DNA from: Frateuria flava
GTDB taxonomy: Bacteria > Pseudomonadota > Gammaproteobacteria > Xanthomonadales > Rhodanobacteraceae
DNA length: 64,000 nt
Reading direction: 5' to 3'
Assembly (NCBI RefSeq): GCF_017837635.1
Contig: NZ_JAGJRS010000021.1
Span: 1-64,000 of the forward strand
This document shows, in pieces, positions 8,194 to 16,493 of this stretch (within the stretch, counting starts at the first letter, position 1; every line of letters starts with the position of its first letter). The position numbers and the translations under genes are program-made. The notes beneath the pieces are model-generated. The model ran no database searches. It was not told the DNA's origin and saw nothing but the letters and a program-made list of their open reading frames with translations.

Positions 8194-8708
8194 TGCCAGC
8201 TACCGATGTCCTTGCTGTAGCCGTCGCCGCCGGGCTTGCCATCCTGGCCGAAGAACACCAGGTCGTAGCTCCCATGCTCGCCGGGCGCCTTGTAGCCGAA
8301 CGCATGGCCGAACGGATCGACCAGATCCGACGGCTTGGCGTACGGGCCCTGCCAGTTCGGTGCGTTCGGCGGCTTCTTGACCAGCGCGTCGAGGCCGGCC
8401 GGCGGCGAGCCGTTGTCGAGCGAGTAGTTTTCGATCTTCTGGCCGAGCGTCATCAGCTGCGCCTTGCCCGCGCCGTACTTGCCCTTGTCGACGCTGCTGC
8501 CGACCTGGCGTACCACGATCGCGCCGATGATGCCGATCAGCACGATCACGGCGAGCATTTCGAGCAGGGTGAAGCCGCGGGCGTGCGCGGCGCGGCGCTT
8601 GGGATTCGAGATTCGGGATTTCGGATTCGCAAGAGCGGGTGGTTGGCGCTTGCACGCCTTAACGAATCCCGGATCCCGATTCCCGAATCCCCGTGCCTGG
8701 TCAAGCAT
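8190..8708 (-). CDS. gspG: Type II secretion system major pseudopilin GspG, with repeat-encoded extended leader
   Basis: The 172-residue major pseudopilin. I choose the ATG at 8708 because GGAGA stands about 6 bases upstream and the gspF stop is 12 bases away. The cleavage motif HARG-FTLLEMLAVIVLIGI gives a 45-residue leader, and no start codon lies closer. Mature Glu5 is present, and the C-terminal calcium-loop region (GPYAKPSDLVDPFG, then DIGSWQ) is typical of GspG. The mature domain is otherwise of normal length, so only the leader is altered. Confidence 0.95.
   Translation of the reverse strand: MLDQARGFGNRDPGFVKACKRQPPALANPKSRISNPKRRAAHARGFTLLEMLAVIVLIGIIGAIVVRQVGSSVDKGKYGAGKAQLMTLGQKIENYSLDNGSPPAGLDALVKKPPNAPNWQGPYAKPSDLVDPFGHAFGYKAPGEHGSYDLVFFGQDGKPGGDGYSKDIGSWQ
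8601..8697. repeat. ATTCGGG-type inverted-repeat element inside the gspG leader
   Basis: GGGATTCGAGATTCGGG (8601-8617) faces GAATCCCGGATCCCGATTCCC further right (8664-8690). A core GGCGCTTGCACGCC at 8645-8658 differs at one base from the core in gspH and gspI. It is translated as the GspG leader (FGNRDPGF, then ALANPKSRISNPK). Confidence 0.8.
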
Positions 8709-8720
8709 AAGTGTCTCCAA

Positions 8721-9938
8721 TTACTGAATGTTCGAGGTCAAACTCAAAAGCGGCAGCAGAATCGCCGCCATGATGATCGCCACCAGCACCGTCATCACGA
8801 TCGTCAGTGCCGGCACCAGTGCGGCCAGCAGGCGGTCGATCGCGCGCTTGGATTCGAGATCGAAGGTGTCGGCGACCTTCAGCAGCATGCTGTCGAGCTG
8901 GCCGGCTTCCTCGCCGACCTGCACCATTTGCAGCGACAGTCGCGGAAAGCGCTGCGAACGCGCCAGCGCAGCGCTCAGGCCGCCGCCGCCCTTGACCTGT
9001 TCGGACGCCTGCGCGAGCGCGTCGTCGAGCGCGGTATTGCCGGTGACCTGGCGCGCGATGCCGATCGCGGTCAGCAGCGGCACGCCGTTCTTGAGCAAGG
9101 TGCCCAGCGTGCGGGCGATGCGCGCGGTCTCCACTTTCAGCAGCAGCGGGCCGATCACGCGCAGGGTCAGCAGCCTCGCATGCCAGGCCATGCGCAGCGC
9201 CGGATCGCGCAGGCGTGCGCGCCACACGGTGACGCCGACGATCAGCACGATCAGCAGCAGCCACCACCAGGTCTGCAGCACCTGGCCGATGAACAGCACC
9301 ACCCGCGTGATCAGCGGGATCGGCACCTGCATGTCCTGGAAGATCGGCACGAACTGCGGCACGACGTAGGCCAGCAACAGCACCAGCGAGCCGAGCACGC
9401 CGATCATCAGGAACGCCGGATAGATCAGCGCGTTGATGATGCTGCCGCGCAGTTGCTGGGCGCGTTCGAGGTACTCGGCCAGGCGGCGCAGGGTGTCCTC
9501 CAGCGAACCGCCGGCCTCGCCCGCGCGTACCAGCGAGATGTACAGCCTGGGGAACACCCCGTGCTCCTCTTCCAGCGCCTGCGACAGCGTGGTGCCGCCG
9601 CGCACGCGGTCGCGCACGCGCTCGACCAGCCGCTTGGCGCGCTCGGCCTCGGGCAGTTCCATCAGGATGCCCAGCGCCCGGTCCAGCGGCTGGCCCGCAC
9701 CGAGCAGCGTGGCCAGCTGATGGGTGAACTGCGCCAGCTGGTCGCCGGTGAACGGGCCGCGTTTGAGCAGTGCGGCGAACGCCGAGCCTTCGCCCATGGC
9801 GTCGGCGGGCCGGGCTTCCAGCGGCGTATGGCCCTGGTCCTGCAGGCGCCCGATCGCCTCCTCCAGGCTGGGAGCCTCGATCTGGCCGTCCAGCATTTCG
9901 CCGGCGGCACTGATGGCGCGGTAGCGGAACTGCGCCAT
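8721..9938 (-). CDS. gspF: Type II secretion system inner-membrane platform protein GspF
   Basis: A 405-residue polytopic platform protein. The start is set at MAQFRYRAISAAGEM, the conserved GspF opening; an upstream in-frame extension crosses a repeat element and is not credible. There are two GspF/PilC domains, each with GEAGGSLEDTL- or GEEAGQLDSML-type motifs, and three membrane segments (about 170-190, 220-240 and 375-400). It is separated from gspE by about 212 bases of repeat-containing DNA, the only sizeable gap in the operon. Confidence 0.95.
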   Translation of the reverse strand: MAQFRYRAISAAGEMLDGQIEAPSLEEAIGRLQDQGHTPLEARPADAMGEGSAFAALLKRGPFTGDQLAQFTHQLATLLGAGQPLDRALGILMELPEAERAKRLVERVRDRVRGGTTLSQALEEEHGVFPRLYISLVRAGEAGGSLEDTLRRLAEYLERAQQLRGSIINALIYPAFLMIGVLGSLVLLLAYVVPQFVPIFQDMQVPIPLITRVVLFIGQVLQTWWWLLLIVLIVGVTVWRARLRDPALRMAWHARLLTLRVIGPLLLKVETARIARTLGTLLKNGVPLLTAIGIARQVTGNTALDDALAQASEQVKGGGGLSAALARSQRFPRLSLQMVQVGEEAGQLDSMLLKVADTFDLESKRAIDRLLAALVPALTIVMTVLVAIIMAAILLPLLSLTSNIQ

Positions 9939-9962
9939 CTCAGAGCCCTTGCCGATACGGCT

Positions 9963-10125
9963 CCCTCTCCCCGGCGGGGAGAGGGCTGGGGTGAGGGGCC
10001 ACGGCTTGCGGGAAAGGATGAGTGAAACCCGGTGCGCCCTCAAATGCAAAAGCTGCAGGCGTACTGATCAGGATCCGGGCGAGCCCCGGTCCCTCACCCC
10101 AGCCCTCTCCCCGGTGGGGAGAGGG
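9963..10125. repeat. Inverted pair of CCCTCTCCCC/GGGGAGAGGG palindromes between gspE and gspF
   Basis: Two copies of a palindrome, CCCTCTCCCCGGCGGGGAGAGGG (9963-9985 with tail to 9997) and the opposite-facing copy (10092-10125), each carry a CTGGGGTGAGG tail. They flank about 95 bases of unremarkable sequence. A third copy is at 19631-19665. This is a REP-like pair. It could form hairpins in the gsp transcript and affect expression downstream of gspE. Confidence 0.75.
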
Positions 10126-10150
10126 AGCAAGGGTGCCGGTCCGCATGGCA

Positions 10151-11881
10151 TCAGCCTTCCTGCGTGACACGCAGCACCTCCTCCAGGGTGGTGACGCCGG
10201 CGACCGCCTTGGCGATGCCGTCTTCGTACATCGTGCGCATGCCCTCGGCGCGCGCGACGCGCTCGATCTCGCTGGCGTCGGCGCGCTGCATCACCAGTCG
10301 GCGCAGCGGTTCGCTCATCACCAGGAATTCGACGATGGCGCGGCGGCCGCGGTAGCCGGTGGGGTTGGCGGCGCTGCTGCCGGGCTTCCATAGCCGGATC
10401 GGCCGTTCGTCGGTGTATTTCTCCAGCTCGAACTCGGCGATCACTTCGGGCGTGGGCTCATAGGGAACCGCGGTCTCCGGATCGAGCCGGCGCACCAGGC
10501 GCTGCGCCAGGATCGCGTTGACGGTCGAGCCGAGCAGGTAATCCTCGACCCCCATATCGAGCAGGCGGGTGACGCCGCCGGCGGCCGAATTGGTGTGCAG
10601 CGTGGACAGCACCAGGTGGCCGGTGAGTGCGGACTGGATCGCGATGCGGCAGGTTTCCAGATCGCGCATTTCGCCGATCATGATCACGTCCGGGTCCTGG
10701 CGCATGATCGAGCGCAAGGCATTGGCGAAATCCAGTCCGATCTGCGGCTTGACCTGGATCTGGTTGATGCCTTCGAGCTGGTATTCGACCGGATCTTCGA
10801 CGGTGATGATCTTCACGTCCGGCGTGTTGATCCGCGACAGCGCCGTGTACAGCGTGGTGGTCTTGCCCGAGCCGGTCGGGCCGGTCACCAGCAGGATGCC
10901 ATTGGGGCGCTCGAGCACTTCCACGAAGCGCTTCTCGAACGCGGGCGTGAAGCCCAGCGACTCAAAGTCGAACTCCACCGACTCGCGGTCCAGGATACGC
11001 ATCACCACCGACTCGCCATAGGCCGTTGGCACGGTGGACACGCGCAGATCCAGCTCCTTGCCCTGCACGCGCAACTGGATGCGCCCGTCCTGCGGCAGCC
11101 GGCGCTCGGCGATGTTGAGCTTGGCCATGATCTTGACGCGGCTGATCACCGCTGCGGTCGAGGACGATGGCGGCGCCTCCACTTCGTGCAGCACGCCATC
11201 GATGCGATAACGCACCTTCAGGCGGTTCTCGAACGGCTCGATGTGCACGTCGGAGGCGCGCTGCTCGACCGCGCGCTGCAGGATCAGGTTGACCAGGCGG
11301 ATCACCGGCGCCTCCGAGGCGAGGTCGCGCAGATGCTCGACGTCGTCCTCCTCGCTGGCCTCGCCGCCGAGGTTCTCCACGATCGTGCCCATCGCCGAAC
11401 GACCGCTGCCGTAGTAGCGCTCGATCAGATCGTCGATTTCCGAACGCAGACCGATGCGCAGCGCGACCGGCCGGCCGGCGGCCAGTTCGACCGCCTGCAG
11501 CGGGTAGGGATCGGCCGGGTCGGCCACGACCAGCGCCAGGTCGTCTTCGCCCTCGCGCACCGGCACCACGTGCTGCTGCTTGAGGAAGCGCAGGGAAAGC
11601 TCGGGCTCGGCCGGCGGCATTTCCGGCGCGTCGCGCGCAGCCAGCAGCGGCACGCCGAGCAGCTCAGACCAGCCTTCGGCCAGGTCGCGCTCGGACACCA
11701 GACCCAGCCGCGCCAGCAGCGCGGTCAGGGTGCCCTCCGGCGCCTCCTCGTGGAGGCGGCGCGCGCGATGGAGGTCGCTGTCCTTGAGGTTGCCGCGCGA
11801 CACCAGGAGTGCGCAGACCGCCGCTTCACGGTCGTCCACGGAGAGCGCCCAGGTGGCCGCGGGCGTTGGAACTGCCGACAT
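10151..11881 (-). CDS. gspE: Type II secretion system ATPase GspE
   Basis: The cytoplasmic ATPase that powers pseudopilus assembly. I start it at MSAVPTPAATWALS (576 residues), which has GGGAG about 8 bases upstream; a GTG 21 bases earlier is possible. The N1 domain (residues about 10-130) is MshEN-like. Walker A is GPTGSGKT at 334-341, Walker B is DPDVIMIGE at 396-404, and the Asp and His boxes lie between. The tetracysteine zinc motif usual in GspE is absent: no Cys occurs between RLVRRLDPE and GYRGRRAI. It is first in the operon, so the main promoter should lie in 11882-12036. Confidence 0.96.
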   Translation of the reverse strand: MSAVPTPAATWALSVDDREAAVCALLVSRGNLKDSDLHRARRLHEEAPEGTLTALLARLGLVSERDLAEGWSELLGVPLLAARDAPEMPPAEPELSLRFLKQQHVVPVREGEDDLALVVADPADPYPLQAVELAAGRPVALRIGLRSEIDDLIERYYGSGRSAMGTIVENLGGEASEEDDVEHLRDLASEAPVIRLVNLILQRAVEQRASDVHIEPFENRLKVRYRIDGVLHEVEAPPSSSTAAVISRVKIMAKLNIAERRLPQDGRIQLRVQGKELDLRVSTVPTAYGESVVMRILDRESVEFDFESLGFTPAFEKRFVEVLERPNGILLVTGPTGSGKTTTLYTALSRINTPDVKIITVEDPVEYQLEGINQIQVKPQIGLDFANALRSIMRQDPDVIMIGEMRDLETCRIAIQSALTGHLVLSTLHTNSAAGGVTRLLDMGVEDYLLGSTVNAILAQRLVRRLDPETAVPYEPTPEVIAEFELEKYTDERPIRLWKPGSSAANPTGYRGRRAIVEFLVMSEPLRRLVMQRADASEIERVARAEGMRTMYEDGIAKAVAGVTTLEEVLRVTQEG

Positions 11882-12036
11882 GCAGTGTCTCCCGCCAGTC
11901 ACGTCAACCCGTCAACACCCCCCGCGTCGACGAGAAAAAACCATTGGTAGCACATCCCCCGGCCCGGGCGCGAGCGCGCGGCGGGAGATGCCGTGGAACT
12001 TCCGACTAACATCACGCGCACAAGTTCAGCGCAACG

Positions 12037-12070
12037 TGAAACGGCCGGCGCCTGCATGTGCGCCGGCCGT
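12037..12070 (-). terminator. Hairpin terminator after the autotransporter gene
   Basis: A perfect 11-base stem, ACGGCCGGCGC (12041-12051) with GCGCCGGCCGT (12060-12070), and an 8-base loop. On the minus strand it is followed by TTTCACG. It lies 20 bases beyond the adhesin stop codon and upstream of gspE. Confidence 0.7.
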
Positions 12071-12089
12071 TCCTGGTCTTGCCGGGTGC

Positions 12090-14495
12090 TTACCAGCCCA
12101 CACCCAGGCCCACGCCGCCGGAGGTTTCGTCGCCGCTGACCGCGGCGCCGAAGGTCAGGCTGGCATGGGAGGACAACTGGCGCGAATAGCCCACCGCCAG
12201 CGCACCCCGGTCGTGGTAGCCGCCCACGCCCACGCCCAGCCGGTTCGGGGTGTCGATCCCCTGCGTGCTGAACGCCATCTGCGCCATCGCCGAACCCATC
12301 GCACCGACCTGGTCCAGGCGGGTGTTCACGCTGCGGAAGCGGTCATCGACCTCGCGACGGAAGTTGCCCAGGTCCAGCGCCACGTTGGCCAGCTTCTGGT
12401 CCGCATAAGCCTGCGCGCGGGCCAGTGTCTGGCGGTCGCCGGCGTCGGCGTAGGTCTTGGCCGTGGCGATCGCCTGGTCGACCTGTCCGGTGTTGGCGGC
12501 GTCCGTGGCTTGCGTGCCCGCCGCGACGTTGACGATCTGCCGTTGCTGGCTGGCCGTGCCCACCGAGACGGTGTTGGCGCGGTCGGCCACCGCGCCCTGG
12601 CCGAGGGCGACTGCCCCGCTGGCGCTGACGCTCGCGCTTTCGCCCACGGCCACCGCGTTGGTCGCGCTGGCCGCGATGGTGGTGTTGGCGCCGACCGCCG
12701 TACTGCCGTCGGCATTGACGTGGGCATTGCCGCCGATGGCCGTATCGTTCGGGCCGGCCGCATAGCTGTCGCCGCCGATCGCGGTACCGTGGTCGCCCTG
12801 CGCCGACGCGGCCGAGCCCAGCGCCACGGCCTTGCTGCCGGTCTGGGTGTTGGCCGCCGTGTCACCGTCCACGCTCAGGTAGGCCATGCCGGCGGTGCTC
12901 GACTGAAGGCTGCCCAGTTGCCCCTCGATAGTGGTCACGCGGCCGTCGATGTTGGTCACCTGGTCACCCAGGTCGCTGAGCGCCTGGTCGTTGGCGCCCA
13001 CGAGATCGGCGACCGCGTCGAGCTGACCCTTGTTCACCGCGTCGGTTGCGTAGACGCCATCGCCCACGTTGGTGATGCGCCGCTCGGCCCCCGCGGCACC
13101 GACCGACACCGTGTTGTCCTGGTCGGCGTACGAACCGGCGCCCAGCGCGACGCTGTTGTCGGCCGGTGCATACGCACCCGCGCCCAGCGCCACCGCGGCC
13201 GCGCCATCGGATTCGCTGCCGTCGCCGACGGCGACGCTGTCGGCATTCGACGCGATCGAACCGACGCCCAGCGCCACCGAGAAGTCGCCCGAAGCCTCGC
13301 TCTGCACACCCGACGCGAGACTCGCGTAACCGAGGGCGCTGGCGCCATAACCGTAGGCGCTGGCGAACTTGGCGGCCACGCTGAAGCTGCCCAGCGCGTT
13401 GGCGTAGCTGTCGGCGGCAAAGCTGTCCAGGCCGATGGCGATCGACTGGCTGCCGAAGGCGCCGGTGTTCGGGTCGCCCTGGGAGCCGATGGCGATGCTG
13501 TAGGTGCCCTGCGCGAAGGCATCCGCACCGACAGCGGTAGCCGTACCGGCGAGCGCCTGCGCGTTGTTGCCCACGGCGGTGGCCTTGTCGGCGGCGGCAA
13601 GCGCGCTGCTGCCCAGGGCCGACGCGGCCGTGCCCTGTGCCCAGGCGCCATTGCCGCTGGCCATGGCGAAGTTGCCCAGCGCAGTGGCCTGGTAGCCGTT
13701 GGCCATGGCGCCGGTGCCGGAGGCGTAGGCCAGCGAACCCAGTGCGATGGCGCCCTCGCCCGTGGCAGTGGTGGCTTCGCCGGACATCAGGTCCGGATCG
13801 CCGCCGCCGATCGCGATGGTGCCGCGGTCGGTGGCTTGCGCATTGGCGCCCAGCGCCACGCTCTGGTAGCCGTCGGCCCCGGCATTGGTGCCGCCGGCGA
13901 ACGAACCCTGACCGGTGGCGTAGGCGAGCGAACCGACCGCCGTGCTGTCGACGCCATCGGCGCCCGCGCCGGCGCCCAGCGCCGTGGCACCGAAGGCACT
14001 TGCCTCGGTGCTGTACTCGGTGCCGTCGTAATCGGTGTAAGTGCCACCCACTGCCGTGGCGCTTTCGTCCGTGGCCATGCTGTCGGTGCCGACGGCCACG
14101 CCATAGAGCGCAGACGCATAGGAACGGGCGCCCATCGCCAGCGACCACGACCCATCGGAATAGGCATTCTCGCCGACGGCGACCGAACCGTGCCCGGCCG
14201 CGTTCGCATAGAGACCCAGCGCGGTCGCATAGAAGCCCGCACTGGCGTTGTGGCCGCCAGCGGTGCCGCCTTCGAGCACGGACGGGTCGATCAATACTGC
14301 GTCGGTACCCGGATCGGCGGCGAAGACCGCCGTTTGCGCCGGGCTCGCCACGGCGACCATCGTCATGGCTGCGCCCAGCACCAGTGCGCGAGCGCGTCCG
14401 CCGGAACTCCGCTTGCCCTGGCTACGCGCCAACTCCGAGGCGACCACGACCATGCGGCGCGCCCGATTCCAGACCTTGCTGTGGATTTTGTTCAC
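12090..14495 (-). CDS. Trimeric autotransporter adhesin (YadA-like)
   Basis: An 801-residue type V secreted surface adhesin. The GTG start follows AGGGAGAGG and opens an extended signal peptide (MNKIHSKVWNRARR...), typical of large autotransporters. From about residue 80 to 560 there are many YadA-head repeats (AVALGxxAxA type; e.g. SVAVGENAYS, TAIGGDSYA). Two neck-type segments follow (RRITNVGDGVYATDAVNKGQL and RQIVNVAAGTQATDAANTGQV), with a second short head between them. A coiled-coil stalk and a C-terminal YadA anchor end the protein (LGVGVGGYHDRGALAVGYSR...GVGLGVGW). It has its own terminator. Confidence 0.95.
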   Translation of the reverse strand: MNKIHSKVWNRARRMVVVASELARSQGKRSSGGRARALVLGAAMTMVAVASPAQTAVFAADPGTDAVLIDPSVLEGGTAGGHNASAGFYATALGLYANAAGHGSVAVGENAYSDGSWSLAMGARSYASALYGVAVGTDSMATDESATAVGGTYTDYDGTEYSTEASAFGATALGAGAGADGVDSTAVGSLAYATGQGSFAGGTNAGADGYQSVALGANAQATDRGTIAIGGGDPDLMSGEATTATGEGAIALGSLAYASGTGAMANGYQATALGNFAMASGNGAWAQGTAASALGSSALAAADKATAVGNNAQALAGTATAVGADAFAQGTYSIAIGSQGDPNTGAFGSQSIAIGLDSFAADSYANALGSFSVAAKFASAYGYGASALGYASLASGVQSEASGDFSVALGVGSIASNADSVAVGDGSESDGAAAVALGAGAYAPADNSVALGAGSYADQDNTVSVGAAGAERRITNVGDGVYATDAVNKGQLDAVADLVGANDQALSDLGDQVTNIDGRVTTIEGQLGSLQSSTAGMAYLSVDGDTAANTQTGSKAVALGSAASAQGDHGTAIGGDSYAAGPNDTAIGGNAHVNADGSTAVGANTTIAASATNAVAVGESASVSASGAVALGQGAVADRANTVSVGTASQQRQIVNVAAGTQATDAANTGQVDQAIATAKTYADAGDRQTLARAQAYADQKLANVALDLGNFRREVDDRFRSVNTRLDQVGAMGSAMAQMAFSTQGIDTPNRLGVGVGGYHDRGALAVGYSRQLSSHASLTFGAAVSGDETSGGVGLGVGW

Positions 14496-14586
14496 AAGCC
14501 TCTCCCTGTCCGCCGGGCACCGCAGTGCCTGGCGGAGGTTCATTCGTTGAAAGGGGCACCGGACGCATGCGCCGGCCGCCCGGTCG

Positions 14587-14610
14587 CCCGCGAGCCGCGT
14601 GGCTCGCGGG
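14587..14610 (-). terminator. Perfect 10-base hairpin after the M4 protease gene
   Basis: CCCGCGAGCC (14587-14596) pairs perfectly with GGCTCGCGGG (14601-14610) across a GCGT loop. It lies 10 bases past the protease stop codon. There is no clear U-tract, so termination is inferred from position and stem strength. Confidence 0.55.
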
Positions 14611-14619
14611 CCAGTCCGC

Positions 14620-16200
14620 TCAGCGGCAGGTGACGCCGACCGCGCTGAAAGCGGCCGCGACGTCCGCGGTCGCATACCCACGGTCGGTCGCCGCCTGCTC
14701 GACGCCGCAGGCGCCGCTGTCGAAGGACTCGGTCGGCCCCCAGTACAGCGCGTTGGCGTCGTGGAACACTTCGAACGCGGTGCGCGTGTTCCAGCCGGCG
14801 GTCTTGGCCAGCGTGCAGAACGCCCGGTTGTAGACGCCGCTGGAGTAATGGACGTTGAGCCCGTCGTAATACTGCGACGCGTTGTCGATCGAGATGCCGT
14901 CGTTGCTCGGCGTGCACATGTCGCGCAGCGCTGCCATGCCAAGCAGCGGCACGGTGGCCGGCTTGACGATCTCCGCGCCGGTCATGAAGTCGTTGCTGCC
15001 GCGGTCGAAATACTTCACCGCTTCGCCCGCCATGTCCGAGAACGCCTCGTTCATGCCGCCGGACTGGCCGTCGTATTCCAGGCCCGAATGCTGCTCGGTG
15101 AAGCCGTGGCTGATTTCATGGCCGGTGATGTCGAGCACCACGAACGGATAGAAATACTGGTCGCCATCGCCGAACACCATCTCGGAGCCGTCCCAGAAGG
15201 CGTTTTCGTAGTTGGCGCCGTAATGCACCCACATGTGCAGCTGCATCGGGCTGCCGTCACCATTTTTCAGCGGCGGCGCGCCAAACCAGCTGTTGTACAT
15301 GTCATAGACCACGCCGCCGAAGTGGTGCGCGTCGTTGATCGCAGAATAGGCGCCGTTGATCGCGTCGCCCATGCTGGTCCAGCCGGCCGGATTGGTGCCC
15401 GCGCAACCGAACGACCACAAGGTCACGCGCTGGCCGCCGGCCACGTTGTAAGTGGCGACCTTGTCGTCCTGCAGGTAGCAGGTGCTGCCGATGCGCGTGG
15501 CGCTGAGCAGCTCCAGACCGGCCCCCGAACCGTCGTAGTGGTACAGGCCGGTCAGTTCGTTGCCGCCCGGGCCATTGGCGTCGACCGGCGTCGGCGTGCC
15601 GGTGCCCGGCGGGCGGCGGCCGGTGGTCAGGCCATCCCAATGACGCAGGACCTCGCCGGTGTTGGCGTCCACGATCGCCGTCGGACGCGAGATGCGACCG
15701 TTGGACGTCACCAGGTAAGAGGTACGGTACGCCAGCCGGGCGTTGCCCTTGGCCTGCGGATAGACGAACAGCTCGCTGCGCACATTGCTCGCGGCCAGGC
15801 CCTGCTGGCCCAGCTTGGCCTGCAGGGCGGCCTGGGCCTGCGTGCCGTCGAGGTGCGGGCGCACCGACTGCAACTGGCCCGACAGGCTGGCCTCGGCCTC
15901 GCCGTGGGCGCTCACCACGTTGCCGCGGGCGTCACGTTCGATGACCAGGCTGCGCCCGTACACCGGTACGCCCTGAAAAGTCTGCCATTCACGCGTCTTG
16001 ACGGTGCCGCGCACCGTTCTGGCGTGCGCACCGGCAGTGAAGGTGCTGCCCTGCCCCAGACCCAGGCGACTGGCCAGCGTGGCCGGCGCGAGTTGGCCGA
16101 GGCGACCGGCATGAATATGCACCGGCGTGGCGGCACACAGCGAAGCCGACGCGCACCCCAGCGCGGCGAGCATGGCGCCGACGAGCTTCTTCTGGAACAT
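14620..16200 (-). CDS. Secreted M4 family zinc metalloprotease (thermolysin-like)
   Basis: A 526-residue precursor. The Sec signal peptide is MFQKKLVGAMLAALGCASASLCA, followed by an FTP/PepSY-type propeptide to about residue 200. The mature M4 domain has the zinc motif HEISH at 361-365, the third ligand Glu385 in NEAFSD, and the catalytic His451 in VHYSSGVYN. An ATG at 16200 after GGGGAAAAAAC is the start. It is a neutral endopeptidase of the extracellular kind usually exported by type II secretion. The complete type II system on the same strand and a second secreted protease next to it fit that. Confidence 0.96.
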   Translation of the reverse strand: MFQKKLVGAMLAALGCASASLCAATPVHIHAGRLGQLAPATLASRLGLGQGSTFTAGAHARTVRGTVKTREWQTFQGVPVYGRSLVIERDARGNVVSAHGEAEASLSGQLQSVRPHLDGTQAQAALQAKLGQQGLAASNVRSELFVYPQAKGNARLAYRTSYLVTSNGRISRPTAIVDANTGEVLRHWDGLTTGRRPPGTGTPTPVDANGPGGNELTGLYHYDGSGAGLELLSATRIGSTCYLQDDKVATYNVAGGQRVTLWSFGCAGTNPAGWTSMGDAINGAYSAINDAHHFGGVVYDMYNSWFGAPPLKNGDGSPMQLHMWVHYGANYENAFWDGSEMVFGDGDQYFYPFVVLDITGHEISHGFTEQHSGLEYDGQSGGMNEAFSDMAGEAVKYFDRGSNDFMTGAEIVKPATVPLLGMAALRDMCTPSNDGISIDNASQYYDGLNVHYSSGVYNRAFCTLAKTAGWNTRTAFEVFHDANALYWGPTESFDSGACGVEQAATDRGYATADVAAAFSAVGVTCR

Positions 16201-16298
16201 GTTTTTTCCCCTTGCGGACGGTAGCCCCGGCGTGGCGCAGCGGGACTCGATTAACGTCGTCATATCGCGAAAATGACGACCGCGTCACAGTAGGAAGG

Positions 16299-16316
16299 GT
16301 TGACGGGAGCGTCAAC
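16299..16316. promoter_or_regulatory. Inverted repeat upstream of the M4 protease gene
   Basis: GTTGACG (16299-16305) and CGTCAAC (16310-16316) form a perfect 7-base inverted repeat with a 4-base spacer. It stands about 100 bases before the protease start, in a promoter-like position. It could be an operator for the protease gene; no regulator is assigned. Confidence 0.4.
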
Positions 16317-16456
16317 CACGAAATTTTCCAAGAGTCGCCGCTGTCGGCCTGTGCTATCACTCAAGGGTTTGGCCGGATTTTGCCTCCGGGGAGGCAGACG
16401 TGCGCATCGCCTTTCAGTGGCGTACCGCGCAGCGTGCCTTGCAGACCACGAATGCC

Positions 16457-16484
16457 ATGGCCGGCGACATGCGCCGCCGGCCAT
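16457..16484 (-). terminator. Hairpin after the S8 protease gene
   Basis: ATGGCCGGCG (16457-16466) pairs with CGCCGGCCAT (16475-16484). It lies 10 bases past the serine protease stop codon. The same layout (about 10-20 bases after the stop, GC-rich perfect stem) is seen after the adhesin and the M4 protease. Confidence 0.55.
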
Positions 16485-16493
16485 TGTCCCCGA

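Noticed and set aside
6976-8697. Short direct repeats in the pseudopilin genes as a CRISPR array
   Set aside because: Units are 7-8 bases, inverted between arms, without regular spacers, and are translated in frame.
9939-10049. N-terminal extension of GspF to 10049
   Set aside because: It translates a palindromic repeat (LTPALSPPGRG) and lacks a ribosome site; MAQFRYRA is the family start.
13000-14250. Repeated sequence in the adhesin gene as a repeat array or CRISPR
   Set aside because: The repetition is at the protein level (YadA-head repeats) with variable codons.
11580-14633. 1017-codon plus-strand open frame opposite the autotransporter
   Set aside because: Antisense of a repetitive head domain; the repeat pattern makes sense only in the minus-strand frame.
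14496-14942. N-terminal extension of the adhesin to 14942
   Set aside because: It would overlap the 3' end of the M4 protease; the extended signal peptide begins at the GTG at 14495 with a good ribosome site.
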